Shown here piece after piece: positions 10,461 to 23,116 of a stretch of DNA of 64,000 nt (its first letter is position 1; each line of letters opens with the position of its first letter). Source of the stretch: Siphonodentalium dalli (lineage: Eukaryota > Mollusca > Scaphopoda > Gadilida > Siphonodentaliidae); contig CP136066.1 in the NCBI GenBank assembly GCA_032622095.1, positions 4,859,784-4,923,783 on the forward strand, given 5' to 3'. The notes under the pieces are model-generated. The model had not been told where the DNA came from. It worked only from the letters and a program-made list of their open reading frames with translations, and did not search any database. A program made the translations under genes and the position numbers.

Positions 10461-10541
10461 TGAGGTCCAAAGAGGGTGAATTTAGTGATGCCATCCCGCA
10501 CAGTGTGCTAGCATCACCAAATTCACCATCTGGAGACCTCA
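10461..10541. other. Imperfect stem-loop, pre-miRNA-sized
   Basis: An 81-base inverted repeat: 'tgaggtc' pairs with 'gacctca', 'ggtgaattt' with 'aaattcacc', and 'gtgatgc' with 'gcatcac'. There is one internal loop, one A-C mismatch and a terminal loop of about 19-20 bases. This is the size and shape of an animal microRNA precursor, but a transposon-derived foldback is equally possible. No expression evidence is available. Confidence 0.35.
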
Positions 10542-10620
10542 TTCTGATTAGGCCCCATCTTCTGGGAAGACATCATATCTCAATCGCAGTCCCAGTTATC
10601 GTACGCTCTTTAAATATAAA

Positions 10621-11245
10621 GAAATTATTAAATGATCCCATAGAGAGCCCCACATAGACTGGAGCAGACGACAGTGTGTAGTGCATAGTTCTATCTCTGT
10701 GAGGCTCCCTGTGAGTTCATTGTTTGGCAGGTGTTTGATTGCAACAGCTACAATCACCCATGCTGGTAGTCCTACTAATATGCTATGATGCTGGTGGTCC
10801 TGCTGAATTACTATGAAAGCGGATAGGGAAAACTGATGTCGTTGCGAAAAATTACCGTTATTTGTTCTGAAGTTGTCATTTTCGCCGTGTTTAGCTATTC
10901 CGATCGATTTGAGAACAAACCTGCGTGTGTATTAAACAGTCAAGAACATACATACTTTTAAAAAATAATATGACCATACACTAGCGTAATTAACGAACCG
11001 ATGCTAAATCACTCATTCACATTATGTGTAGCTGCGGCATTTTAGAACAAAACATATTTTTATCAAAATCAGTTATAGCTTCCCTTGATATATTCCCAAG
11101 AAATACGATTCACATAAGCCTATATTTTCTGGAGTGATTATCAGTAATTACACTCCGTACACAACTGTTCATCGAAAGAATTGACCCCTATCGTAATTTC
11201 GAGTATAAATTAGGCCAATCTAACGTCCGGGTAGTCTTGTTTGAC
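10621..11245. other. No gene recognised
   Basis: AT-rich; nothing supportable seen. Confidence 0.5.
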
Positions 11246-11756
11246 AACTAGAATATTTCTTGACGCTGGGTGAGCGCTGCGGCTGAGATACTATAATTGT
11301 GGAGAATTGTGTCCATTTCCATTTAACCCTTTACCCAACAAACCGGCCAAAACCGGCCAAATAAAGCTTCAACAGCCTAAATTATCTTCGGTCTGTCTCA
11401 ATAGAACCATACAAATATGGATATCATTGGAACCGGCTCCTTGACCACATTGTGATAGTTACAGTTATGCCCTGTGCCAATACATTCTCTTATATATGCG
11501 AGTCGACCATAGGTCGCCTCGCATATATAAGAGAATGCATTGGCCTAAAAAAAATCTTTTTTTTAACACTTTTTACCATTTTTTCTTACATTCTTTAACA
11601 ATTTTATAATTTTTAATGTGTTAAGCCAATGCATTCTCTTATATATGCGAGGCGACCTATGGTCGACTCGCATATATAAGAGAATGCATTGGCACAGGGC
11701 CCGTCTGTTGGGTAAAGGGTTAATCGCTGTTCATTTCATCGACAAACAACGTCATC
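11246..11756 (+). repeat. Dispersed repeat L, copy interrupted by a MITE
   Basis: The left part 11246-11322 and right part 11724-11756 together match 5300-5413. The break falls where the uninterrupted copy reads TTCA, and this copy has TTAA on both sides of the inserted family A element. Confidence 0.85.
11323..11723 (+). mobile_element. Family A piggyBac-type MITE, copy 1
   Basis: Flanked by TTAA at 11323-11326 and 11720-11723. Ends: 'ttaaccctttacccaacaaa' on the left and the inverted 'tgttgggtaaagggttaa' on the right. Order inside: 'ccggccaaaaccggccaaa', a roughly 120-bp unique part, hairpin 1 at 11477-11543, an AT-rich spacer of about 80 bp, then hairpin 2 at 11626-11692, which is the inverted form of hairpin 1. 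There is no coding capacity, so any movement needs a transposase from elsewhere. TTAA duplication and CCCTTT ends are hallmarks of piggyBac elements. Confidence 0.9.
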
Positions 11757-12661
11757 ATGTAACTTTTCCGAGTACGATTGAAGCTGCATGAATGTTACCT
11801 TCTGCTTTCTTCATAATTATGTTTTTTCTTTCGATTCCAGAAAATAGTATGATATTTATGGCTTATCACACGCATGTATGTACTATGTAGTTTTATGATA
11901 CTTAATTCAATACTAAATTACTAATAATATGTTATTTCCTTTCGCACAGTACGGTACTGTATATTAAAGGCCCACATTCGCACAGAGGATCCGTAAATTT
12001 GTGATGTCAATATTATTATATTTCACAATAGGAATTTCGATCATATTTCAACGCCCCGCAGGGTGTAGACTGCACGTAGTTACTATAGTGTCGATATTTA
12101 TTGTGTCTGATTTTCTAAATAAAAGGTAAACTACCGCTACGAATGAACTTACATTGTAATTCAATATTCATAATTCTCATTTGCAATACCAGTAATCTAA
12201 ATACATAGTAACAAGATTGTCCGATTACGACATTAATGCTTTAAGCCCACCGATCTACTGTGCGACAAAAGAGGTCGCACAACTTCAAACCAGCAGCGTT
12301 GTATCAGATAATAATTGGTGACATCGCAAAATCAGATATAGTCTGTATATGACCCAAAGGGTCCGGCTTTGGCTCGTTATAATAATACATGCGCTTCAAA
12401 ACGAAGTGAATAACCATCTCGATCACGGTAATTCAACAGCTAATACAACCAGTATTAAACATATTTCGCAAATGATGAATTATTGATACGCATAATGGCT
12501 TTTTCCGGGATATCTTTAGATTATCGGAACACCGCGGAAAAGTCTATGGTTACCCCATCTGGAAAAGACTGACACGAAAAGCTCCATTTTGTTCCACAAC
12601 GTACACATTGGTGTATGTTGTTGGGAACCCAAACAACGTGTTCAAAGTTGTGTGTTATGAC
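11757..12661. other. No gene recognised
   Basis: AT-rich DNA between two family A MITEs; nothing supportable seen. Confidence 0.5.
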
Positions 12662-13061
12662 TTAACCCTTTACCCAACAAACCGGCCAAAACCGGCCAAA
12701 TAAAGCTTCAACAGCCTAAACTATCTTCGGTCTGTCTCAATAGAACCATACAAATATGGATATCATTGGAACCGGCTCCTTGACCACATTGTGATAGTTA
12801 CAGTTATACCCTGTGCCAATGCATTCTCTTATATATGCGAGTCGACCATAGGTCGCCTCGCATATATAAGAGAATGCATTGGCCTAAAAAAAAACTTGTT
12901 TTAACACTTTTTACAATTTTTTCTTACATTCTTTAACAATTTTATAATTTTTAATGTGTTAAGCCAATGCATTCTCTTATATATGCGAGGCGACCTATGG
13001 TCGACTCGCATATATAAGAGAATGCATTGGCACAGGGCCCTTCTGTTGGCTAAAGGGTTAA
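12662..13061 (+). mobile_element. Family A MITE, copy 2
   Basis: TTAA flanks at 12662-12665 and 13058-13061. Hairpins at 12816-12882 and 12964-13030. Almost identical to copy 1 over its whole length, which suggests recent spread. The right end reads 'ttctgttggctaaagggtta', with one change from the consensus. Confidence 0.9.
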
Positions 13062-13268
13062 ATGGCAATGGTCTGGCTGCATTACGGCTATAAGACTGTC
13101 AATTCCTCTCGTAGTACATACGGAATATCGTATTACATAGTGCCGTTATACATGTGTTCGTGTAGACTGCGCTTCCGTTGTGCAATATGTGTCTAAACAC
13201 CAATGGGAGGTTCACCTGTAATTTTAACATGTCCAAATGTTGAGCATGTGATATTTTACCTTCGAAAT

Positions 13269-13470
13269 GAGCCCAGTAAGTAATGTTTGTGATGAAGTGA
13301 GCCAGTCAGTAATGCTTGTGATGAAGTGAACCCAGTAAGTAAACTGTGTGATGAAGTGAGCCCAGTCAGTGATATTTGTGATCAAGTGAGCCCAGTCAGT
13401 GATATTTGTGATCAAGTGAGCCCAGTCAGTAATATTTGCGATGCATTGAGCCCAGTCGGTAATGTGTGTC
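13269..13470. repeat. 30-bp minisatellite, about 7 copies
   Basis: Units such as 'gagcccagtcagtgatattt' then 'gtgatcaagt'. Because 30 is a multiple of three, frames on both strands stay open (13224-13415 minus and 13326-13532 plus); neither is a credible gene. Confidence 0.9.
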
Positions 13471-16114
13471 GACTCTTCTCATTAAATTGGTTCCCATTCA
13501 GACACGTGACCACTCACATTATACGTAGTTAAAAAATATGTTCCACACATATAATAGAGTATCTACCCGCAGTTCCATCGCATTCTGAGTACAAAAAACT
13601 TACTCTACCCTAAATCAAATCAGGCGAAACTTACTGTTAACTATGCAGCGTCGGACATGGACGTGTATATGTCATTACAACATCAATTGATGTATACCCG
13701 GTGGACACGGCGAAAAGACTTGTAAATTCATACAATGATCTAAGAATCGTTGTAAGACACACACACGACAATATATATTCATCCAGATAAGTGGACATCA
13801 CACTGACAACATTTTAGCCTTTTTCGTAAATGTTGGGACCAATTCTACACATACATGCAAGTTTAACTACGTTTTACACTGTCAACTCTCGATACACTTT
13901 TTGTTTCATCAAATAGTTGGAGCGATATACCGTCGTGTTTCACAACTTTGTAAATATTATGTCGACTGTTTGAAATTACATGGCAATGCATGTCATGCGA
14001 CCATATGATACGTGTATCGTTCACCCGTTCGCAGTTAATATTTTACTACGTATAGTCGTTATTACTACTAATTTACCTGTGACTTTTCACATTTTCCATG
14101 TGTATACTTATATTAGATGCTGTTTATTTTAGTAGGTGTGTGCATACTTATAAGCATATTTTTCGTGTTGTTACATGTATGTTTTATGCTGTTGTATAGC
14201 TGTTCGATGAATTTGCCGCTCAATACAACTGCTATATAATTATTTAATATTGTCTGGGGAGAGTGTGAATATGTCCGATTTTACAGTGCGAGTTATGCAT
14301 TAGCGTTATGGAATTAATCGGGAGTGTGCATATGTCTGATTTTACAGTGCGAGTTATGCATTAGCGTTATGGAATTAATCGATATGGGCGCTACATGCGT
14401 ATTTCTGCGCGTCACCACAAAGTTAACAATTGTTATGAGACCACTTCGTATATAGGGACAAAGAAATGTGAACGGAACGTACATGTATTGCTAGCCCTTT
14501 ATGTACCAAATGGCCTTTCCCATTCAGTTATTAAAATATAAATTGGAATGGTATATTATTCGTCTGACGGTGGTTCAAGAACTATATGCAGTCGTCCGGC
14601 AGCCGAAAATATAATATAAGTCCAGAAGGAGTCATATCCATCAGTGGGAAATGTTCGGATAATAGGCTATGCCCGTTCGATGAAATTATTATCTGGACGT
14701 TTCATTTAAGGGAACTACTCGTCAATGAGTATTTATCAAAGGACAGATAAACATTTATGATTTGGTCAGCAGCCTGATTATTGGGCCTTTCCTTTTTTGT
14801 ACGCCGATTAAGATGCTTGTTATTGAGTAATCTAAATGTTAATTAAGACTGCGCACGACTTCATATGCCATCGTTAGTTCACTTGTATTACGTATTTTTC
14901 ATTTTCTCCAAACCAAATTATGTTTCTAAACGCCGATTTGGAAATTACTAGACGAAAATAAATAGTATAATATGTCCATGGTCAGTTCATTCAACTTCGA
15001 CGTGTCGTTGTATTCAAGATGACATAATGATAAAATATAATGTTATCTTGGGCGAGTCGAATGGTCGCCCCACATCATGACGCCGTGCATGGTTACCATA
15101 CCGCGAAAACAAGATTAAAAATAATAAGACTTATCAGTGAAACTGTGAAATGCGATACTTTAGTTTGAGATAAAGGAATATTTAACATAACTATTACACT
15201 ATTAGCATTAACATTTATCCACCTTCGTGTCATTACTAATATGACATTGATCAGGAAAGCATAAACTGTGAAAATTCTGCCGTCTGTTTGCATTTCGAGT
15301 TTGTCATCGGAGACCGCAAATTCGGTCGGGAAGTTCGGGAATAGCACTTCTGAATTCGACTCTGCGTATGTTTATGACAATATATGTTCCACCTTTTAAA
15401 TTTAATTGTTTGAAATTATTCTTCCTGTGGTGTAATTATTAGCAATCAATGTTTGTTTGTTGTTGCCCGAAAGTATACAGTATTCGCGAAATTATAAATT
15501 ATGTAGTTCGGCATCAGAAGTGTCTACACGCCGTGGATTGGATATATATTTGCAATTTATTCTTCATTAATGTACTCGACGAAGGCTGTATAACCGACAG
15601 CTAGCGCAGCATTATAGTTTGATGGATCATAAACTGGTGTCATCAAACTATATAAATACAATTCAATGTTCAACAGCTTTCATTCCGGCCTAAACAAAGA
15701 CACTGGTGTCATGTCATCAGAGCTATAATCTAATTTGTAACGCGTCCACTTATTGACTTATAATAGTGTATGACTGACTGTATCTTGTATTATAAGTTTG
15801 TATGGCTCAATTGTGTTTATTATTAACTTGTGAAGAAAAAATTAATATGTGTTATATGTGTTATTTTATGTCCTACTCGTGTCCTACGTGTTTTGTGGGT
15901 ATTCTGGGGACTTCGACATATTTACTGGAAATGGGGATTGTGATATATAACTTCGTGAGTGGCGTTATTGCATTGTTCATTAGACTATACGAACGGAAAA
16001 ATATACAGTACCACCCCAATTTTAATTTGCAACCTATTAGAGCTATATTCTTTTAATGCGCCCAGAATGGGGACCTCAGAGTGGGGACTTTATAAACCGG
16101 AAGTGGGTGTAACG
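13471..16114. other. No gene recognised; one 61-bp duplication
   Basis: 14261-14381 contains two tandem copies of a 61-bp unit ('cgagttatgcattagcgtta' at both). Frames at 15093 and 15802 have no recognisable features. Confidence 0.5.
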
Positions 16115-16320
16115 ACGAATGGGGACGTGTGTCATACGTCTTAATATATCAACTTGTGACATCGAAATGGGCACGCGGTAAATCGGAGGTACAGTGTATT
16201 GTGTCAAAGCGACCGGGGACGTGTGTTATTCTTCTAATTATCAACTTGTGACTTCGAAATGGAGACGCTGTAAATCGGAGGTACAGTGTATGTCTCAAAA
16301 CGACTGGAAACGTATTATTT
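16115..16320. repeat. Two diverged tandem units with 'ggggacgtgtgt'
   Basis: Both units carry 'ggggacgtgtgt', 'atcaacttgtgac', 'cgaaatgg' and 'taaatcggaggtacagtgta', at a spacing of roughly 90-95 bp. Confidence 0.7.
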
Positions 16321-16699
16321 ATTAGGACCCAGCTGCCTAACTATCTGCGAAAAGGTGAATGGGGACGTGTGGTTAACTTTACCTGCCTACTTTGAGCCTG
16401 GATTTCTGCAATGATAGCTCGAGGGACATTCCGAATGAGGACAACAAAGTCCCCACTGGACAGTTGGACGTATATATGTATAAAGGTCAAGACGTTGGAT
16501 AGAGTGATATGTATCAATTTGATTACATTTCATAAATCAAAATAATTTACTAATGAAATAAATCCTAAACACCATAGCCGCCCATTCAGAAATCCTTGAA
16601 GCTAACAACTTCAAGTTAAACGCTGGAACAAATTTGACCCCACCTCCTCATTGCTAAAATTAATAGAGTTATAATAGAGTAATATCAATTAATATTAAT

Positions 16700-17110
16700 T
16701 TTAGCTATGAGGGGTGGGGTAAAGTTTGTTCCAGGGAAACATCTCGTTCTCATCTACATGTCAATATCAACTCCCATGGCAAATTTTGTGATGATCGGAC
16801 CAACGGTACTACCTGTAGCCCGTGCTAATGGGTGCAATTTTGAAATCCAAAATGGCCGCTGGCGGCCATGTTTTTTTGCAGAACGACCCCAAGATGACTC
16901 GTTCTTATCTGCATGTCAATGCTATCATCCATGACAAAAGATGAGGTATGTGGCCCGTGTTAATGGATTTACATAGTGTAACATTGAAAAACAAAATGGC
17001 CATGTTTTTTGCCGATTGACACGAAAACAACCAAACTCCAGGCAGAGTTATCTCTCATCGCTACGCTGAGATACCACTGCCCTAAGGATGCCACCAGGGA
17101 CAGAGATGCT
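16700..17110. repeat. Dispersed repeat with 'atggccgctggcggccatg'
   Basis: Two related sub-units share 'tcgttctcatctacatgtc' / 'tcgttcttatctgcatgtc', 'agcccgtg..taatgg' and 'aaaatggcc'. The style resembles the block at 31240-31915 ('atggccgctggcagccatg'). Not protein coding as far as can be seen. Confidence 0.5.
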
Positions 17111-17319
17111 GATACGCATATGGATTTTTTTCCTTCAACTTTCCAGTCTGTATGGAGCTACTACTATGGGCCCATGATAATATAATATGAGATGGACTTC
17201 AAAGGGATGTAAGGGAGTGTTAGGTATTTGCGTTAAGCGCAAATGATTCGCGCTTAAGCGCAAATGATTTGCGCTTAAGCGCAAATAAATTGTTGTGGTT
17301 TAAATATGTCAACAGTTGC

Positions 17320-18600
17320 GTCGTTTGAGTCAGGGATTAACGGAGGGGCACCAAAATTGATAAAACTAATTTTAGCGACGATTTCCACCAAATTGATTTA
17401 TATTCTTCTTCAGGATACAAAGAATCTAATTGTGCGATTTAACAACGCCAAATTGTTGTTTTTGGATGAGAGATTGGGAGGGGTGGGCACTAAATTTGAT
17501 AATAAGTCGCTAATTGCCACCACACTTATACAAAATCATCCCCATGGTATGAGGAGTCTAATGGTGTGGTTTTCATCTGTCAAATGTGGCCTCATTCGAG
17601 TCAGGGTTGCATTGAAAGGGACAGGGGCACCAAAATTGATGCACAATTTTTCTAGCGCCAATTTCTACCAAATTGATACACGTTCTTATCCATGATACGA
17701 GGAATCTAATCGTGATTTAAAGACGCCATATTGGTTTTTTTTGGGGTGAGAGATGAAAATTTGATAAACAAAATTGTTAAGTCGCCGATTACACCAAACT
17801 TATAAACAATCATCTCCATGATATCAGGAGTGTAATCGTGTGGTTTAAGGATGCACAAGTGGGGTCATTCGAGTCAGTGGTGCATAGAGATGAGAGGGAC
17901 ACAAAAAATTATATCTATATGTTTAGTGCCGATTTTCACCAGATTGATACATATTCTTCTCCGGGATACGAGGACTCTTATCGTGTGGTTTAGATACACC
18001 AAATTGGTGCCCTATGGGTGAGAGATATGGGGACCTTAAATTTGATACGAATTTGTATACTCGCCAATGTTTACCAATTTCATATATATGCATCTCTAAT
18101 CTCTAATGAGTCTTAGTGTGTGCAGCTTGAGTCCGAAATAGGGACGGGAGGGTCACCAAAACTGATACAAATTTGTTTAGTACCAATTACCATCAAATTC
18201 AGACACGTTCTTCTCAAATGATACAACTGAAGAAATAAAATCGTGCTGTCTGTCTGTCTTTTTGTCTGTCTGTGTGCGTTCTATATAACTTCACGCTGTA
18301 CAATCGAGATGGCACCCAGGCGTTCTAAGAGGGGTAACTTTTTACAAGGAAGATAATGGTGCGGGTTAAAATTTTCTAAAATGACGCTGTTGGTGGGTGG
18401 GGAAATTAAAAATATATGGTGAAATAGTTTTGTCGCTGATTTCCACCAAACGAATACATAATCACCTCGCAATATGGCGTTGTCCGAGTTAGCGTTGCAT
18501 CAACAATTGATTTAATAAACCAAATTCCACCAAATTCATACACGTTTTTCTCTAATGATATACCATGAATTAAATCACATTTGGTGTCGTTTGCGTCACG
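17320..18600. repeat. Degenerate tandem repeat, period about 130-145 bp
   Basis: Repeated markers are 'gggcaccaaaattgat', 'accaaattgatacacgttct', 'gatacgaggaatctaatcgt' and 'gtggttta'. The first marker recurs at about 17350, 17482, 17624, 17752, 17901, 18030 and 18150, so at least seven diverged units. The frame at 17306-17695 is inside the repeat. A palindromic 'aagcgcaaat' triplet precedes it (17230-17290), and a CTGT microsatellite lies at about 18245. Confidence 0.65.
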
Positions 18601-20479
18601 GATGGCGAGCGGATATGCACTATCATTGATAAGATTGCTATTCGCCGATATCCACATATAAGTTATACACAGTCACCAGGCCATCTCCATATCATTTTAA
18701 GTAGTTGGGCGTTCACATTTCACAATCCCGACATATGGTGACCCACATAAGTCACTTGAACAATTATATCTTCTTAACAGTCATATTGATATGGGAATGG
18801 CAATCAAGGCATTCACACAATGAGCTAGCAAAAAGAGATAACTAGAAGAAGCATTAAACGTATATTTAGCATTCTATTGAAGAGATACATATATTCGTGC
18901 AAACTGAGAGACCACGAACCGTCAGAGGATTGCATATATATAATAACAAAATTTAGTCTGTTCCATTCAATACAGTTTCCACAAAAAGTTACAATTTGTC
19001 AAGAGATATGGAAGGCCTGTTCAAAAATAGTGGTCACAGTGTGCAGTCAAATATAGTTTCTTCTGATATACAAGAAAATGCAGTTAGTAGCACAAGAGTT
19101 TTCATGATCCTACCAATACTGACATCTGACAAGGGTTTTAGAACAGACTCATCGACTGACATAAACAACTCAAAATCTCGCTCTGTGCCTGGCACATGTA
19201 GCTGATATATGTGCGCAGCAACATTTCGTTTAAACTAAGAATATTTAGTCAGTATATAGCACCATGAACAGAGGAGCACCTGAAAATTTCTTTGAAACAT
19301 CTGTATCTTCGTGGAGATATGATAGCCAGGTGTCCTCGAGATCTTAGTCCATCCACTAGATTGATTGATACATCTCAATATGTAAAACCCAATTATCATC
19401 TTTTATCGAACTAACGTGTTTATGATGTTCATGTATCATAGTATAACGTCTAATGTATACGCAGTTGTAAATAAATAAATACTTCATTATTGGTGGAACG
19501 GATTAATCGCGATAAACAGAATGACAATTGACAGGTGAGCCACTACTTATATTCCATGACTGTAATAATCATGTTTTGTGATGCTATTTGAATATACAAT
19601 TTATGAGAAAACGTATAACACTTTAAGCAAGAGCATTATCTATTCCCAACATATATCCACAGCATACATTAACCTGGGCAACGCCGGGTAACCCTGCTAG
19701 TAAATAATAAATATGAAAAGGGCCTCCCATACTCGCCACAAGATTTTGGTGTTGAATGGGTCACTGGAATCACTCTCCCAAAAAAATTGCCACATTGTTG
19801 AGTGTTTTGCTTCTAGTACACTTCCGATGCGACATAAAACCCCAATCAATCAATCAATCAATCAACCGATGTGCTGTATTCATTGTACATGTTTGAACAA
19901 ACAAACAAACCTCACACAAAGAAAGTTTAATGTATTTAATATATGATCCATTTTGGTACAGCCGTAGTGAATAAATTATTCTCCATTAGCAGCTATGCGT
20001 CATCGAGTCAATGTCATTGCCTGATCACCCGAGCCATATTTAGAATTTCGTGAATATGGTTTCCAATTATGGAAGAGGTTATTTCCTAGCAAAGCGAAAA
20101 TGTCCGAGTCGTTCTGAATGATAGCCACACATGTTTTAATAAGAACATGATGCATCTGGACATTGGAATGGTCTACATGTTCATGTACCTTTACCGGTAT
20201 ATATACAGCTAAGCTCTAATTGACCCCCCCTTAACGACGTTGACACCGATATTACCGCGTTGTTGGTGCTATTAACCATGATCAATCCTACCATGGCCGA
20301 CATTCGTACCTTTAAAGTCAGCATTATAACCAACACAGAGTGCATATTTCTGGCACGGCTGGACGCTGCATTGATGATGCAGTTGCGAATGTCGGTCAGT
20401 GACCAACTTCGAATGTTGATTAAACCGTAAACAAATTATTAAGTGAAATATTGTTTTGTGTATACCCCGATCGACAAAA
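18601..20479. other. No gene recognised; family M fragment and microsatellite
   Basis: About 19670-19702 ('gcaacgccgggtaaccctgc' plus 'tagt') resembles the inverted terminus of family M. A CAAT microsatellite lies at about 19845-19865. Nothing else can be supported. Confidence 0.45.
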
Positions 20480-20765
20480 CAAGTGTCCATTGGCACCGCG
20501 GTGTATTTGCCTTTCGGTCGCAGTGTCAGCGTTTGTAACTGGGGTTGAGCACCGCGGCCGAATGGCAAGTACACTGCGGCCGAAGGCAAGTACACTTTGG
20601 CCGAACGGCAAGTACACCATGGCCGAAAGGCAACTACAACGCGGCCGAATGGCATGTACACCGTTGTTAGATTTCTGGTTTGTATATCTTTTTTCAGTTT
20701 AATGAACGTACACCGCGACAACTACACAATGGTCGAATGGCAAGTACACAGCGGCCCAACAGTTA
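20480..20765. repeat. 21-bp tandem repeat around 'gcggccgaatggcaagtaca'
   Basis: About 8 units, with the first ('tttgcctttcggtcgcagtg') in the opposite orientation. The 21-bp period keeps frames open on both strands (20272-20721 minus, 20451-20702 plus); these are not taken as genes. Confidence 0.8.
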
Positions 20766-20794
20766 GCCGGTGGAGCCGCAGTGTTGTTGTATTT

Positions 20795-21225
20795 CGTGAT
20801 TCAGTGAAAATGTGTGTCCCAGAATTGGATCCGTATTTCCAAGATTAACGGTCATTTCATAAATAATTTATATATCATAATAATGTCACAGCGTCAGCAG
20901 CGTTTCGATCAAAATAATAGCAGACTCCGTAACTGGGCGATATGTCATGGCGACATGGTTCTCAATCTCAAATCACGTTGCGATCGATGAAAATTGAAGA
21001 ATAGCTGTAGTACGTTACTAAAAGCTTGTGATGGATTCAGTGATAATGTGTGTCCCAGAATTGGATCCGTATCTCCGAGATTATCCGTCATTTCTTAAAT
21101 ATATCTCAACAATATCACAGCGTCACTGGCGCGCTTCGATCAAAAGAATAGCAGACTCCGTGACTGGGCGATATGTCATGGCGACATGGTTCTCAAATCA
21201 AGTTTCGATGAAAATTGAAGAATAT
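20795..21225. repeat. Two direct copies of a roughly 200-bp segment
   Basis: 20800-20998 and about 21036-21225 share 'gtgtgtcccagaattggatc', 'cgcttcgatcaaa', 'atagcagactccgt', 'actgggcgatatgtcatggc' and 'gatgaaaattgaagaat'. The second copy has deletions. Confidence 0.85.
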
Positions 21226-21249
21226 GATCCATCGTCCTTTTTACAGGTA

Positions 21250-22639
21250 CTTGTGACTGACACATGATCGAGTCATGACTGATCTGTGACGTCATAATTC
21301 CGACTAATTTCTACATACCCGTAATTGTATGTCTCGTAATCCTAGTCACCAGTGGTCGACTCTTGTCAGTCTTGTGAGTTAATTGGACGGTTTATAATTT
21401 TGTGAAACTTAAGTATATGTCTTTTGAAATTCACAACATTGTGATTGTCAGATTGTCGTGCATGTCAATCCCATTGACTCAGACTGTTTTGGAGGTTATA
21501 ACATCTTGTCCCTTTCATATACAAACATAATCCAGACAGTGCTAACAATATGTCAGGTTATTAAGAAGCAAATAGGTCCAATTATTTGCTAAAACAATCT
21601 GAAATGAAAAGTTTACACGAACAACAAACGCACTTGGGTCATACCACGGAAGCACAATGTCGTACTTATAAGCCTCGTACCATAAGTGCAGGGGTAAAAT
21701 ATGCGGCTTGAATAATAAAGTTATAGTTTCTTGACTCTTTAAATATGATAAGCTATGTAGTGCATATACATGTAGTCCCATAATCTAAATTTATATTAAT
21801 AAATGAACACAGAATGTTGAACAGAATTTTCGGGAAAAAAAGTCTTTTAGAATATAGCCTATTCACGAATATAGGCGACATGTTAAAAAACTTAAAAGTT
21901 TCACGCCGGCTGCAGTGTCACTATCAACTCATGTTGATGCAGCCTGTTGATAGACTTATAATTTAAATAGGCCTAGTACATTATAATTTGCTCGATCAAC
22001 ATTTTGTCACTAAAAGTAAAATATATACTTACCAAAATCTGGAGATTGTACAATTTTATTTGATACGCATTCGTCCAATTTAAAATGTGAATCTGGGGAC
22101 GTGTGAAAGGTCACGCGCATGCGCGTTATCATGACACTGGGTGTAAGCCATTCCGAAGTCCGCAGAAACACAACCATCTCGTAGAATGTGTATAAAGTCG
22201 TGTGTGAGAATTTCGCGCTGAACATGAAAAGTGGGATTGGTTAGATTTTTTTTGTGTGAGTTCCTGAGTCCCCATTGGTAACTTTTGGTTTGAAAAAAAT
22301 GGGGACCCAAAATAGGTCCCCACTTTTTTTTTTAAGTCCCAAATATAAACTCATTTGTCATAGGGAAGTCCCCACTCTGGTGTTCCTACATACACACACC
22401 CTCACACACACATACACCGACGACGGGTTTTATATATATAGACTAAGGGGTTGCCCGTCATAAAATGACGGGTATACACACGTTCTTTGTTACTTTCTAG
22501 TGTCCGCGGTCACGAACAAATTATTATTTCTATATAAGAAATGGAATGGTCATGCTTCTATTTTTTTTCACTGGATGCGCGATGGAACACTTTATTTCAC
22601 TAAAACTGCATGTATTTCTACAAATAAATTATACCCACC
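21250..22639. other. No gene recognised
   Basis: Contains a short tract of 'aatggggac'/'gtccccac' inverted motifs (about 22295-22325) and CA-rich simple sequence (about 22390-22420). No gene can be supported. Confidence 0.5.
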
Positions 22640-23030
22640 CAACATATATACGCATGCACATATTGAACGAAACAAATCAGCATATTACTTTAAATATTAC
22701 TATTTACTAACTGAAATATACTCAATTCGGGAGCGTTTATTCAGCGACGAAGGGGGCTTGCGGCACATTTTGATCTTAAACGGACCCCCTTGCATGGGAG
22801 CCTGCATTCAGCATGCAGCCTAAGGATCACGGGCCCATTTGTGGGAACACGTTAATTGAAATAAAACTGTATTTTTCCCCTCTCCCCAACCTACATATAT
22901 ACATGTATATGCATGCACATACAGAACGCAACGATCAAATATATTTTACTTTATTACTATATATATACAAACTGAAACAGGCTCCATTAGGGAGCCTTTG
23001 TTTAGCGATGGAGGGGTGTTACGCCGAGTT
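22640..23030. repeat. Two diverged direct units
   Basis: Both units contain an 'acatatatacgcatgcacat'-like stretch, 'gaacg.aac', a 'ttactttaaatattactat'-like stretch and a 'gggagc.ttt.tt.agcga' block, at a spacing of about 245 bp. Confidence 0.6.
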
Positions 23031-23116
23031 ATGCAGTAACTGACGAGTTGTGTGATAGCTCACGAGTTATGTAGTAACAATCGACGAGTTTTGTGGTAGC
23101 TCACGAGTTTTGTAGT
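23028..23116. repeat. Short tandem repeat with 'cacgagttatgtagtaac'
   Basis: Alternating 'gacgagttgtgtgatagctc' and 'acgagttatgtagtaac' units, about two and a half copies, placed at the 3' (low-coordinate) end of the LINE fragment. Confidence 0.65.

Larger units (their letters stand above)
10188..10620. repeat. Pair of 50-bp direct repeats bracketing two hairpins
   Basis: 10188-10238 and 10570-10620 share 'cagtcccagttatcg' followed by 'cgctcttta'. Between them lie a solo family A hairpin (10245-10311) and a second imperfect hairpin (10461-10541). Confidence 0.7.

Noticed and set aside
20272-20721. 149-residue minus-strand open frame
   Set aside because: Much of it is the 21-bp repeat; no domain and no partner outside the array.
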